From Streptococcus pseudopneumoniae ATCC BAA-960 = CCUG 49455 (GTDB lineage Bacteria; Bacillota; Bacilli; Lactobacillales; Streptococcaceae): DNA of 64,000 nucleotides. Below, one piece after another: positions 8,671-16,882 of this stretch. A program made the translations under genes and the position numbers. The DNA is taken from assembly GCF_002087075.1 (NCBI RefSeq), contig NZ_MWSM01000027.1:1-64000 (forward strand), given 5' to 3'. How positions within the stretch are numbered: position 1 is the stretch's first letter; each line of letters begins with the position of its first letter. Below the pieces are notes generated by a model that was not told where the DNA came from, made no database searches, and saw only the letters and a program-made list of their open reading frames with translations.

Positions 8671-9882
8671 ATGTCTAAATTTAATCGTATTCATTTGGTG
8701 GTACTGGATTCTGTAGGAATCGGTGCAGCACCAGATGCTAATAACTTTGTCAATGCAGGGGTTCCAGATGGAGCTTCTGACACACTGGGACACATTTCAA
8801 AAACAGTTGGTTTGAATGTCCCAAACATGGCTAAAATAGGTCTTGGAAATATTCCTCGTGAAACTCCTCTTAAGACTGTAGCAGCTGAAAGCAATCCAAC
8901 TGGATATGCAACAAAATTAGAGGAAGTATCTCTTGGTAAGGATACTATGACTGGACACTGGGAAATCATGGGACTCAACATTACTGAGCCTTTCGATACT
9001 TTCTGGAACGGATTCCCAGAAGAAATCCTGACAAAAATCGAAGAATTCTCAGGACGCAAGGTTATTCGTGAAGCCAACAAACCTTATTCAGGAACGGCTG
9101 TTATCGATGATTTTGGACCACGTCAGATGGAAACTGGAGAGTTGATTATCTATACTTCAGCTGACCCTGTTTTGCAGATTGCTGCCCACGAAGACATTAT
9201 TCCTTTGGATGAATTGTACCGTATCTGTGAATACGCTCGTTCGATTACCCTTGAGCGTCCTGCCCTTCTTGGTCGCATCATTGCTCGCCCTTATGTAGGT
9301 GAACCAGGTAACTTCACTCGTACGGCAAACCGTCGTGACTTGGCTGTATCTCCATTTTCCCCAACTGTTTTGGATAAATTGAATGAGGCTGGTATCGATA
9401 CTTATGCTGTGGGTAAAATCAACGATATCTTTAACGGTGCTGGTATCAACCATGACATGGGTCACAACAAGTCAAATAGTCATGGAATTGATACACTATT
9501 GAAGACTATGGGACTTGCTGAGTTTGAAAAAGGATTCTCATTCACAAACCTAGTTGACTTTGATGCCCTTTATGGACACCGTCGTAATGCTCATGGCTAC
9601 CGTGATTGCTTGCATGAGTTTGATGAACGCTTGCCTGAAATTATCGCAGCCATGAGAGAGAATGATCTTCTTTTGATTACTGCGGACCATGGAAATGACC
9701 CAACCTATGCTGGAACTGACCACACTCGTGAATATATTCCATTGTTGGCCTACAGCCCTGCCTTTAAAGGCAATGGTGTCATTCCAGTTGGACATTTTGC
9801 AGACATCTCAGCAACAGTTGCGGATAATTTTGGTGTTGAAACTGCCATGATTGGTGAAAGTTTCTTAGATAAATTGGTATAA
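8671..9882 (+). CDS. deoB: Phosphopentomutase
   Basis: This 403-residue alkaline-phosphatase-superfamily enzyme converts ribose-1-phosphate or deoxyribose-1-phosphate to the 5-phosphates. It has the metal-binding N-terminal [14 protein letters not shown], the catalytic threonine region [10 protein letters not shown] and the C-terminal [19 protein letters not shown] metal site. The ATG at 8671 follows GAAGGGGG, 13 bases after the rpiA stop. It links the phosphorylases PunA, DeoD and Pdp to RpiA and DeoC. Confidence 0.97.
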   Translation: MSKFNRIHLVVLDSVGIGAAPDANNFVNAGVPDGASDTLGHISKTVGLNVPNMAKIGLGNIPRETPLKTVAAESNPTGYATKLEEVSLGKDTMTGHWEIMGLNITEPFDTFWNGFPEEILTKIEEFSGRKVIREANKPYSGTAVIDDFGPRQMETGELIIYTSADPVLQIAAHEDIIPLDELYRICEYARSITLERPALLGRIIARPYVGEPGNFTRTANRRDLAVSPFSPTVLDKLNEAGIDTYAVGKINDIFNGAGINHDMGHNKSNSHGIDTLLKTMGLAEFEKGFSFTNLVDFDALYGHRRNAHGYRDCLHEFDERLPEIIAAMRENDLLLITADHGNDPTYAGTDHTREYIPLLAYSPAFKGNGVIPVGHFADISATVADNFGVETAMIGESFLDKLV

Positions 9883-9883
9883 G

Positions 9884-10447
9884 ATGACGCGCTATGCTTT
9901 GCTGGTTAGAGGTATCAATGTTGGTGGCAAGAATAAGGTCGTCATGGCGGAGCTTCGTCAAGAATTGACAGACTTGGGACTGGAAAAGGTTGAAACCTAC
10001 ATCAACAGTGGCAACATTTTCTTTACTTCGACAGCTCCCAAAGCCCAATTGGTTGAAAAGTTAGAGACTTTCTTTGAAATCCATTATCCATTTATTCAGA
10101 GTTTTTCCCTACTGAGTCAAGAAGACTATGAAGATGAACTTGAAAATTTACCAGCTTGGTGGAACGAAGACTTGGCAAGAAAAGACGTTCTCTTTTACAC
10201 TGAGGGTTTGGACGTAGATCAAGTCATCGCGACAGTTGAAAGTTTAGAGCTGAAAGATGAGGTGCTTCATTTTGGAAAACTTGGGATTTTCTGGGGAAAA
10301 TTCTCTGAGGAAACCTACTCTAAGACTGCCTATCACAAGTACTTGCTCAAGATGCCTTTCTATCGCAATATTACAATTCGCAATGCAAAAACCTTTGACA
10401 AAATCGGTCAAATGCTTAAAAATAATAATAAAGGAAATACACAATGA
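9884..10447 (+). CDS. DUF1697 family protein
   Basis: This 187-residue protein begins with the DUF1697 signature YALLVRGINVGGKN and contains YINSGNIFF. It is cytosolic and has no known catalytic residues. It starts one base after the deoB stop and overlaps punA by four bases, so it is translationally coupled within the nucleoside operon. Its role there is unknown; the context suggests a link to nucleoside or pentose phosphate metabolism. Confidence 0.88.
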   Translation: MTRYALLVRGINVGGKNKVVMAELRQELTDLGLEKVETYINSGNIFFTSTAPKAQLVEKLETFFEIHYPFIQSFSLLSQEDYEDELENLPAWWNEDLARKDVLFYTEGLDVDQVIATVESLELKDEVLHFGKLGIFWGKFSEETYSKTAYHKYLLKMPFYRNITIRNAKTFDKIGQMLKNNNKGNTQ

Positions 10448-11253
10448 CATTTTTAGACAAAATCAATGAAACAGCTGCTTTCCTGAAAGACAAGGGAATT
10501 CAAGCGCCTGAGTTCGGTCTAATCCTTGGGTCAGGTCTTGGAGAATTGGCAGAAGAAATCGAAAATCCAGTTGTAGTAGACTATGCGGATATTCCAAACT
10601 GGGGCCGCTCTACAGTAGTTGGTCACGCTGGGAAATTGGTATATGGTGAACTGGCAGGGCGCAAGGTCTTGGCTCTTCAAGGTCGCTTCCATTTCTACGA
10701 AGGCAATCCTCTAGAAGTCGTGACTTTCCCAGTTCGTGTCATGAAAGTTCTTGGATGTGAAGGTGTCATTGTAACCAATGCAGCTGGTGGTATTGGATAT
10801 GGTCCTGGTACTTTGATGGCTATCTCAGACCATATCAACATGACAGGTCAGAACCCATTGATGGGTGAAAACTTGGATGACTTTGGTCCTCGTTTCCCAG
10901 ATATGTCTAAGGCCTACACACCAGAATACCGTGCTACTGCCCATGAAGTGGCTAAAAAACTTGGTATTAAGCTTGATGAAGGTGTCTATATCGGTGTAAC
11001 TGGTCCGACTTATGAAACACCAGCAGAAATTCGCGCTTATAAGACACTGGGAGCTGATGCAGTCGGTATGTCTACGGTTCCTGAAGTGATCGTGGCAGCC
11101 CACTCTGGCTTGAAAGTTCTTGGTATTTCATGTATCACTAATTTTGCGGCTGGTTTCCAAGAAGAACTCAACCACGAAGAAGTTGTAGAAGTTACTGAAC
11201 GTGTTAAAGGTGATTTCAAAGGCTTGCTTAAAGCGATTCTTGCAGAATTGTAA
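10444..11253 (+). CDS. punA: Purine-nucleoside phosphorylase I
   Basis: This 269-residue trimeric-type purine nucleoside phosphorylase cleaves inosine and guanosine with phosphate. Motifs are LILGSGLGELAEE, VVGHAGKLVYG, QGRFHFYEG, the VTNAAGGI loop and EVIVAAHSGL. The start overlaps the previous stop (ATGA). It is the last gene of the rpiA operon. The later gene deoD encodes the other, hexameric class of phosphorylase, so both types are present. Confidence 0.96.
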   Translation: MTFLDKINETAAFLKDKGIQAPEFGLILGSGLGELAEEIENPVVVDYADIPNWGRSTVVGHAGKLVYGELAGRKVLALQGRFHFYEGNPLEVVTFPVRVMKVLGCEGVIVTNAAGGIGYGPGTLMAISDHINMTGQNPLMGENLDDFGPRFPDMSKAYTPEYRATAHEVAKKLGIKLDEGVYIGVTGPTYETPAEIRAYKTLGADAVGMSTVPEVIVAAHSGLKVLGISCITNFAAGFQEELNHEEVVEVTERVKGDFKGLLKAILAEL

Positions 11254-11466
11254 GAAAAAAGATTTAAAAGGGGGAATGCCTCTACCTTTTCATGATTGAC
11301 TGCCTATTCGGAACAAAGAAGAAACATAGGTAGACTATGGGTTTCTTCCTACTCTTGTAACTGAAAGAGTCTGATAGTTAGCATTGTGAAAGACAAGATT
11401 CTAGGATACTAGCATTAGCTTCCTAGCCAAGCAGACTAGTATGATAAGAAGAGATAAGAATGAATT
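11254..11466. other. Non-coding spacer between punA and the accessory gene
   Basis: The 459-base gap from punA to 11713 holds this unique AT-rich part plus a BOX element. At 11406-11442 an inverted repeat ATACTAG...CTAGTAT encloses a TAGCTTCCTAGC segment. No gene or clear punA terminator is visible. Confidence 0.5.
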
Positions 11467-11620
11467 TATACTCAATGAAATTCAAAGAGCAAACTAGGAA
11501 GTTAGCCGCAGGTTGCTCAAAACACAGTTTTGAGGTTGTAGATAAGACTGACGAAGTCAGTGACCATATCTACGGTAAGGCGACGCTGACGTGGTTTGAA
11601 GAGATTTTCGAAGAGTATTA
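11467..11620. repeat. BOX element (A-B-C type)
   Basis: About 154 bp, nearly identical to the copy at 612-762 and in the same orientation. It ends 92 bases upstream of the 911-residue secreted protein, so it lies in that gene's leader or promoter region and may affect expression. Confidence 0.92.
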
Positions 11621-11712
11621 CTTTCTGAATTTCTCAGTCTTGTCCTAGATAGGGGACAAGGAGATTTAGTTTGAGTCTGCTTATAAATAAACGAAAAGAA
11701 AGATAAAGAATA

Positions 11713-14448
11713 ATGAAAATTGGTCAACGAATTATGCGCTTTGGCATAAAAAAATTAAGTATCGGAGTTGTATCTGTTGCAGTCGGCTTTGCATTTCTAG
11801 CTCCAGTTGGAATTTCAGCCAATGAACTAAAGCAAGATGTAACATCTGAAGTGGCAACAAGAGTGCTAGATTCTAAGGAGGAATTGAGAAAGCCGGAAAA
11901 TGTTGCTCCAAAACTAGAAACTCCTCTTACAGAGGAGCCAAGACTAGCTCCTCAACCGCTTCCGGAAGCAAGTGAAGTTATTGAAAACAAAAAGGAAGAG
12001 TCAAAAGTAGAGATAACAGAGCCAGCTCAAGACTCACCTATTCTTGCTCCTGTCGAAGAAACTAAAGAAGAAGTTGTGACAGAAAAACCAACAAATACTC
12101 GTTCTCTAACCGCAGAAGATTTGGTGAAGATTTCCAAAGGGGAATTGCATTTAGAAAATGATTTGATTGATGAATCTCTCTATGGTGAAAAAGTTCTCGA
12201 TTTGGAAGGGGATGATGACCAAGATGGCATCAAAAACAAAGATGAACTTTATGTTTACAACAAAGATGGTAAGGATTATCTAGGATATAACAGTCATCCC
12301 TTGCTAGCAGACAGTGATGGGGATGGTTTGGCAGATGGAGAAGATGACAATAAGAAAGAATGGTATGTCACAGACCGTGATTCTCTTCTCTTTATGGAGT
12401 TAGCCTATCGAGACGATGATTATATTGAGAAAATTTTAGATCATAAGAATCCTTTCCCTAGTCTCTATCTTGACCGTCAAGAATACAAACTCATGCACAA
12501 TGAATTGGCTCCTTTCTGGAAGATGAAAAAAGCCTACCATACAGATAGTGGTCTGGATGCTTTCTTATTTGAGACCAAGAGCGACCTTCCTTATCTCAAA
12601 GATGGAACGGTGCACATGTTGGCTATTCGTGGAACGCGAGTTAATGACGCCAAGGATTTAAGTGCAGATTTGGTTTTATTTGGTGGAAATAAACCAGCTC
12701 AAGCGGACGATATCCGTAAGGTTGTTGGGGAATTAGCCAAGGATACAAGTATTACCAAGTTGTATATGACAGGTCATTCTCTTGGAGGTTACCTAGCTCA
12801 GATTGCAGCGGTTGAAGCTTACCAAAAATATCCTGATTTTTATAACCATGTATTACGGAAAGTGACGACTTTCAGTGCTCCTAAAGTGATTACTTCCAGA
12901 ACTGTTTGGAATGCTAAGAATGGTTTCTGGGATGTTGGTTTGGAAAGCCGTAAATTAGCTGTTAGTGGGAAAATTAAGCATTATGTGGTTGATAATGATA
13001 ATGTTGTGACTCCCTTGATTCATAATGATCGTGATATTGTTACATTTACAGGTAATTCACGCTTTAAACACCGTTCTCGTGGCTATTTTGAAAGTCGAAT
13101 GAATGATATTCCTAACTTTAATATTGGTAAACGAGCTACCTTGGATAAACATGGTTATCGTGATCCGAAATTAGATAAAGTGCGATTCTTTAAGAAACAG
13201 GCTCTGCCTCAATCTTCTAGTCAACCAAGCGCTGAACCAATGGAAAATATTGCCTTAGGAAAACAGGTTACTCAAAGTTCGACAGCTTTCGGAGGAGATG
13301 CTAGAAGAGCTGTGGATGGTAACTATGATCACAATTCTGTCACTCATACAAACTTCCAATCTAAGCCTTGGTGGCAAGTAGATTTGGCTAAAGAAGAAAC
13401 CATTCGCCAAATCAATATTTACAACCGCACAGACACTGCCCAGGATAGATTGGCAAACTTTGATGTCATTCTTTTAGATAGTTTTGGTAAAGAAATTGAG
13501 AGAAAACGCATAACATCTCTTAAAGATGTGTCAGCACAAATTGCGATTAACTATAAAAGAGCGCGCTATGTTCGGATTGAGCTAGAAGGCTATAATGCCC
13601 TCAGTCTTGCAGAAGTACAAGTATACCGTGCTGAGAATATCGCTTGGAAAAAACAGGTTAAGAAAAGTTCCACTGTTTTTGAGGGAGATGCAAGTTATGC
13701 CTTAGATGGAATTACCAATAGTAGTTATAGCCAACAGTCTAACACACATACTAAGTCTGAAAACCAACCTTGGTGGGAAGTTGATTTAGGTCGTACGGAA
13801 CAGGTTGGGCTTGTCCGCCTTCATAACCGTGGGGATGGAGACGTTTCCAAACGTCTGTCAGACTTTGATGTGATTTTATATGATGAAAAAGGAACAGAAG
13901 TTGCTAGACAGTATGTTTCTAAACTTGACGGAACGAGCTTGGATGTTCAATTAAATGGGAAATTGGGACGCCGTGTTCGTGTGCAACTACGTAAGAACAA
14001 TCAAGCCCTCAGTCTTGCAGAAGTAGAAGTTTTCCGCTTTATCGCTACGAATGGTGAGACGGCGACACAAGTTTCTAAGCCAGTTCAACCAATCAGTCAA
14101 ACGCCTGTGAAAGACAAAACATTGACAATTCAACATAGTGGAGCTTATATTGCCCGCTACTCTATAACTTGGGAAGAAGTTACAGTAGACAAAGATGGAA
14201 ACCAAGTTGTTCGTAGTCGTTCTTGGGAAGGAAACGGTCGCAACCAGACTGCAGGTTTTGTCCTCAACCTCCCAATCAAAGGAAACATGAGAAATCTGCG
14301 AATTAAGATTGAGAAAAAGACAGGTCTACTATGGAATAGATGGCAAACAATCTATGAAAACAGACCAATTTTAGCTCAACCCCACCGTAAAATTACCCAT
14401 TGGGGAACAACATTAAATTCTAAGATTTCTGATGACGATGTCTTGTAA
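11713..14448 (+). CDS. Secreted lipase-like protein with two F-type lectin domains and a cytolysin domain 4
   Basis: This 911-residue exported protein starts with a YSIRK-like signal peptide (FGIKKLSIGVVSVAVG; cleavage near residue 37). A Glu/Pro-rich linker (about 40-130) and Asp-rich calcium-binding repeats (167-178, 200-211) follow. An alpha/beta hydrolase of lipase class 3 type has nucleophile S356 in GHSLGG. Two discoidin-fold domains (511-638, 641-776) each carry the F-type lectin motif H-X26-R-X-D-X4-R/K (H545/R572/D574/R579 and H679/R706/D708/K713). Residues 801-911 closely resemble pneumolysin domain 4 (HSGAY, ITWEE, KGNMRNL, WGTTL). There is no LPXTG anchor, so it should be released. 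The undecapeptide (868-878) is KKTGLLWNRWQ, lacking the usual Cys. I infer a lipase targeted to glycan- and cholesterol-bearing host membranes. Confidence 0.9.
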   Translation: MKIGQRIMRFGIKKLSIGVVSVAVGFAFLAPVGISANELKQDVTSEVATRVLDSKEELRKPENVAPKLETPLTEEPRLAPQPLPEASEVIENKKEESKVEITEPAQDSPILAPVEETKEEVVTEKPTNTRSLTAEDLVKISKGELHLENDLIDESLYGEKVLDLEGDDDQDGIKNKDELYVYNKDGKDYLGYNSHPLLADSDGDGLADGEDDNKKEWYVTDRDSLLFMELAYRDDDYIEKILDHKNPFPSLYLDRQEYKLMHNELAPFWKMKKAYHTDSGLDAFLFETKSDLPYLKDGTVHMLAIRGTRVNDAKDLSADLVLFGGNKPAQADDIRKVVGELAKDTSITKLYMTGHSLGGYLAQIAAVEAYQKYPDFYNHVLRKVTTFSAPKVITSRTVWNAKNGFWDVGLESRKLAVSGKIKHYVVDNDNVVTPLIHNDRDIVTFTGNSRFKHRSRGYFESRMNDIPNFNIGKRATLDKHGYRDPKLDKVRFFKKQALPQSSSQPSAEPMENIALGKQVTQSSTAFGGDARRAVDGNYDHNSVTHTNFQSKPWWQVDLAKEETIRQINIYNRTDTAQDRLANFDVILLDSFGKEIERKRITSLKDVSAQIAINYKRARYVRIELEGYNALSLAEVQVYRAENIAWKKQVKKSSTVFEGDASYALDGITNSSYSQQSNTHTKSENQPWWEVDLGRTEQVGLVRLHNRGDGDVSKRLSDFDVILYDEKGTEVARQYVSKLDGTSLDVQLNGKLGRRVRVQLRKNNQALSLAEVEVFRFIATNGETATQVSKPVQPISQTPVKDKTLTIQHSGAYIARYSITWEEVTVDKDGNQVVRSRSWEGNGRNQTAGFVLNLPIKGNMRNLRIKIEKKTGLLWNRWQTIYENRPILAQPHRKITHWGTTLNSKISDDDVL

Positions 14449-14495
14449 AAAATCCTACTATTCAAGAATGAGATGATTTAGTTTATAAGAAAGTA

Positions 14496-14524
14496 CTACC
14501 TGAGCTTGAATAGAACTCAGGTAG
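14496..14524 (+). terminator. Hairpin after the lipase-lectin gene
   Basis: CTACCTGAG and CTCAGGTAG form a perfect 9-bp stem with an 11-base loop, 48 bases after the stop codon. No T-run follows, so it may be a weak terminator or a 3-prime stabiliser. Confidence 0.5.
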
Positions 14525-14551
14525 CTATCTGTGAGAGAACAAAATTAAACA

Positions 14552-15120
14552 GAAAGGTATAGTGAGGTGTTCTAATTTGAACATGAGCGGAAAAACTTTT
14601 CTAAAAACTTAGAAAGGAAGGGGAGTTCGGGTTTGAATTGAATCCGATCTACTCTTCTCAATATTATCAAAATTAAGAAAGAAAGGAATTGAACCCATCA
14701 TAAAAGCAGTGGGAAAAAGATAGTTGGTCTAGCGAGCATCGCTCACTGCGCCCCACTCCTATTTTCCCTTTGGCTTTTTAACGGGTTTGGTATCTTTCTC
14801 AATATAAAATATAAAAAAGAAAGGTAGAGCGCGTGTTTTGATTTGAACACGAGCGGAAAACTTTTCTAAAAACTCAGAAGAGAAGGGGAGTTCGGGTTTG
14901 AATTGAAGCCGTTCTAATCTTCTCAATATCATCAAAATTAAGAAAGGAATTGACCCCACCCTAAAAGCAGTGGGAAAAAGATAGTTGGTCTAGCGAGCAT
15001 CGCTCACTGCGCCCAACTCCTATTTTCCCTTTGCTTTTTGACGGGTTTGGTATCTTTCTCAATATAAAATAAAGAAAGGTAGAGCGTGTGTTCTGATTTG
15101 AACACGAGCGGAAAACTTGG
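14552..15120. repeat. Tandem structured repeat, two units plus a partial third
   Basis: Units begin at 14552, 14819 and 15074 with GAAAGGTA and are 267 bp, 255 bp and about 46 bp long. Each full unit has several inverted repeats: TCGGGTTTGAATTGAATCCGA, GCAGTG...CACTGC, and a long hairpin (14711-14768 and 14972-15029) whose arms start GGGAAAAAGATAG and end CTATTTTCCC, with AGCGA-GCA-TCGCT at its tip. A relative of the hairpin part lies upstream of parC. Short minus-strand reading frames cross the units but have no ribosome binding sites. With the flanking spacer it fills the 760 bases between the lipase-lectin gene and deoD. Confidence 0.75.
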
Positions 15121-15134
15121 AAAATAGATAATCT

Positions 15135-15178
15135 GACTGAAAAATCAGGATTTCTCGTCAGATTCCTAATTTTCAGTC
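15135..15178 (+). other. Inverted repeat upstream of deoD
   Basis: GACTGAAAAATCAGGA and TTCCTAATTTTCAGTC form an imperfect 16-bp stem with a 12-base loop, 30 bases before the deoD ATG. It could be a terminator without a long T-run or a regulatory structure. Confidence 0.5.
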
Positions 15179-15208
15179 GTTTTCTTGTCGCTCTTTGTAT
15201 CATAAATT

Positions 15209-15919
15209 ATGTCTATCCATATTGCTGCTCAGCAGGGTGAAATTGCTGATAAAATTCTTCTTCCAGGGGATCCTCTTCGTGCGAAATTTATTGCGGAGAA
15301 TTTCCTTGAAGATGCTGTTTGTTTTAACGAAGTGCGTAACATGTTTGGTTACACTGGTACTTACAAGGGTCACCGTGTATCTGTTATGGGAACTGGGATG
15401 GGAATGCCATCTATTTCGATTTATGCGCGTGAGTTAATTGTTGACTACGGAGTGAAAAAATTGATTCGTGTGGGAACTGCAGGATCTTTGAATGCAGATG
15501 TCCACGTACGTGAATTGGTTTTGGCGCAGGCAGCTGCAACCAACTCTAACATCATCCGCAATGACTGGCCACAGTACGATTTCCCACAAATCGCTAGCTT
15601 TGATTTGCTAGATAAGGCTTATCATATTGCCAAAAATCTCGGTATGACAACCCACGTTGGGAACGTTTTGTCATCTGATGTCTTTTATTCAAACTACTTT
15701 GAAAAGAACATCGAGCTTGGTAAATGGGGAGTCAAGGCTGTGGAAATGGAAGCAGCAGCACTTTACTATCTGGCAGCCCAACACCATGTTGACGCGCTAG
15801 CTATTATGACAATCTCTGATAGCTTGGTTAATCCAGATGAGGACACGACTGCAGAAGAACGTCAAAATACCTTCACCGATATGATGAAGGTTGGATTAGA
15901 AACCTTGATTGCTGAATAA
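15209..15919 (+). CDS. deoD: Purine-nucleoside phosphorylase (DeoD type)
   Basis: This 236-residue hexameric purine nucleoside phosphorylase is of the family that acts on adenosine, inosine and guanosine. Motifs are [25 protein letters not shown], the phosphate-binding [18 protein letters not shown] and the catalytic SDSLV near residue 203. The start fits the family exactly, but no Shine-Dalgarno precedes it. A TATCAT 5 bases before the ATG could make the transcript leaderless. The accessory insert at 11.3-15.2 kb separates it from punA. Confidence 0.96.
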   Translation: MSIHIAAQQGEIADKILLPGDPLRAKFIAENFLEDAVCFNEVRNMFGYTGTYKGHRVSVMGTGMGMPSISIYARELIVDYGVKKLIRVGTAGSLNADVHVRELVLAQAAATNSNIIRNDWPQYDFPQIASFDLLDKAYHIAKNLGMTTHVGNVLSSDVFYSNYFEKNIELGKWGVKAVEMEAAALYYLAAQHHVDALAIMTISDSLVNPDEDTTAEERQNTFTDMMKVGLETLIAE

Positions 15920-15930
15920 AAGAGAACACA

Positions 15931-15966
15931 AAAGGAAGACTTTCTGGATGAAAATCTTCCTTTTTT
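15931..15966. terminator. Bidirectional terminator between deoD and the kinase gene
   Basis: AAAGGAAGA and TCTTCCTTT form a stem with T-runs in both directions, between two convergent genes. Confidence 0.8.
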
Positions 15967-16013
15967 AGTCATTCAGTCCATACTGTGACCTTAATGAAAT
16001 GTTGCTCTACCGT

Positions 16014-16526
16014 CTATTTTTTAAGAGATTGCAAAAAACAATCAATCTCTGCTTGAGAATGGAGAATACGCATCTTTTCTGGGTAAGTATTGTTTAAATA
16101 TTGGTATCTATCCTTAGCATTTTTTGTTCGACCATCCCAGAGAATCCAACGAATAAATTCCCAGTTGAATTGCTCGGGGCATCCCTTAGCCATGCTTTCT
16201 CTCACTTTTCCTCTGTATTTTAAATAGCGCTTAAAGGCTCTTAGCAAACAATTCCAAGCAGAGAAGTTTAAAAAGATGATTTGGTTAGCTTCCTGCATTC
16301 TTTCTTCGTAATAACACCAAGAATAATTACCATCGATGACCCAAGCTTCATGCTTGGTGAGAAAATTTTTCATCTCGGTTAACATCCAATCACGGTCACT
16401 GTCTTGCCAACCAGGTTGAAATTGGAGTGTGTCCATATGAAGTTTTGGGATGGAGTAGTAGAGAGATAACTTTTCAGCTAGCGTTGACTTACCAGCACCA
16501 GAATATCCGATAATTGCAATTTTCAT
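16014..16526 (-). CDS. P-loop kinase-like protein (FlaR / DNA topology modulation type)
   Basis: This 170-residue small NTPase has a Walker A motif at its start, IIGYSGAGKST (about residues 4-14), and the adenylate-kinase-like segment HMDTLQFQPGW. Relatives are annotated as DNA topology modulation proteins (FlaR), but the activity is unproven and a nucleotide or small-molecule kinase role is equally likely. It is convergent with deoD and upstream of the rpsT region in chromosomal order. No strong Shine-Dalgarno is seen; AGGAAAAGG is about 7 bases upstream. Confidence 0.8.
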   Translation of the reverse strand: MKIAIIGYSGAGKSTLAEKLSLYYSIPKLHMDTLQFQPGWQDSDRDWMLTEMKNFLTKHEAWVIDGNYSWCYYEERMQEANQIIFLNFSAWNCLLRAFKRYLKYRGKVRESMAKGCPEQFNWEFIRWILWDGRTKNAKDRYQYLNNTYPEKMRILHSQAEIDCFLQSLKK

Positions 16527-16551
16527 TTTCTACCTTTTCCTATTTGGAGAC

Positions 16552-16577
16552 AAAAAAACAGCCTCTATGGACTGTTT
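16552..16577 (-). terminator. rpsT terminator
   Basis: On the minus strand AAACAG and CTGTTT form a stem followed by TTTTTTTG, directly after the rpsT stop. Confidence 0.75.
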
Positions 16578-16578
16578 C

Positions 16579-16815
16579 TTATTTAGCAAGTTTAGCTGAA
16601 AGACGAGCTTTATCGCGGCTTGCTTTGTTTTTGTGAATCAAACCTTTAGTTTCTGCTTTATCGATAGCTGAGCTAGCAGCACGGAAAAGTTCTTCAGATG
16701 GGTTTGCTTCGAAAGCTTTGATAGCAGTACGCATAGCTGATTTTTGAGCTGAGTTCTTTTCGTTTTGTTTAACGTTCAATTCAGCGCGTTTGATAGCTGA
16801 TTTAATGTTTGCCAA
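16579..16815 (-). CDS. rpsT: 30S ribosomal protein S20
   Basis: This 78-residue, highly basic protein binds 16S rRNA early in 30S assembly. Typical S20 segments are [11 protein letters not shown] and [12 protein letters not shown]. The start is taken as TTG at 16815 because GGAGG lies 8 bases upstream and the family begins with ANIKSA. An in-frame ATG at 16830 would overlap the Shine-Dalgarno. A UUG start is also used by E. coli rpsT, where it serves autoregulation. It has its own promoter and terminator. Confidence 0.95.
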
Positions 16816-16846
16816 TGTTCTTACCTCCATATTTACTAACTATACC

Positions 16847-16875
16847 ATTATATCTGAAAACTTACGTTTTGACAA
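16847..16875 (-). promoter_or_regulatory. rpsT promoter
   Basis: On the minus strand TTGTCA, a 17-base spacer and TATAAT form a near-consensus promoter in the coaA-rpsT gap. Confidence 0.8.
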
Positions 16876-16882
16876 GGGAAAA

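Noticed and set aside
14759-15203. Minus-strand frames over the tandem repeat
   Set aside because: No ribosome binding sites, and the two frames encode the same repeat in different phases, so structure rather than protein is conserved.
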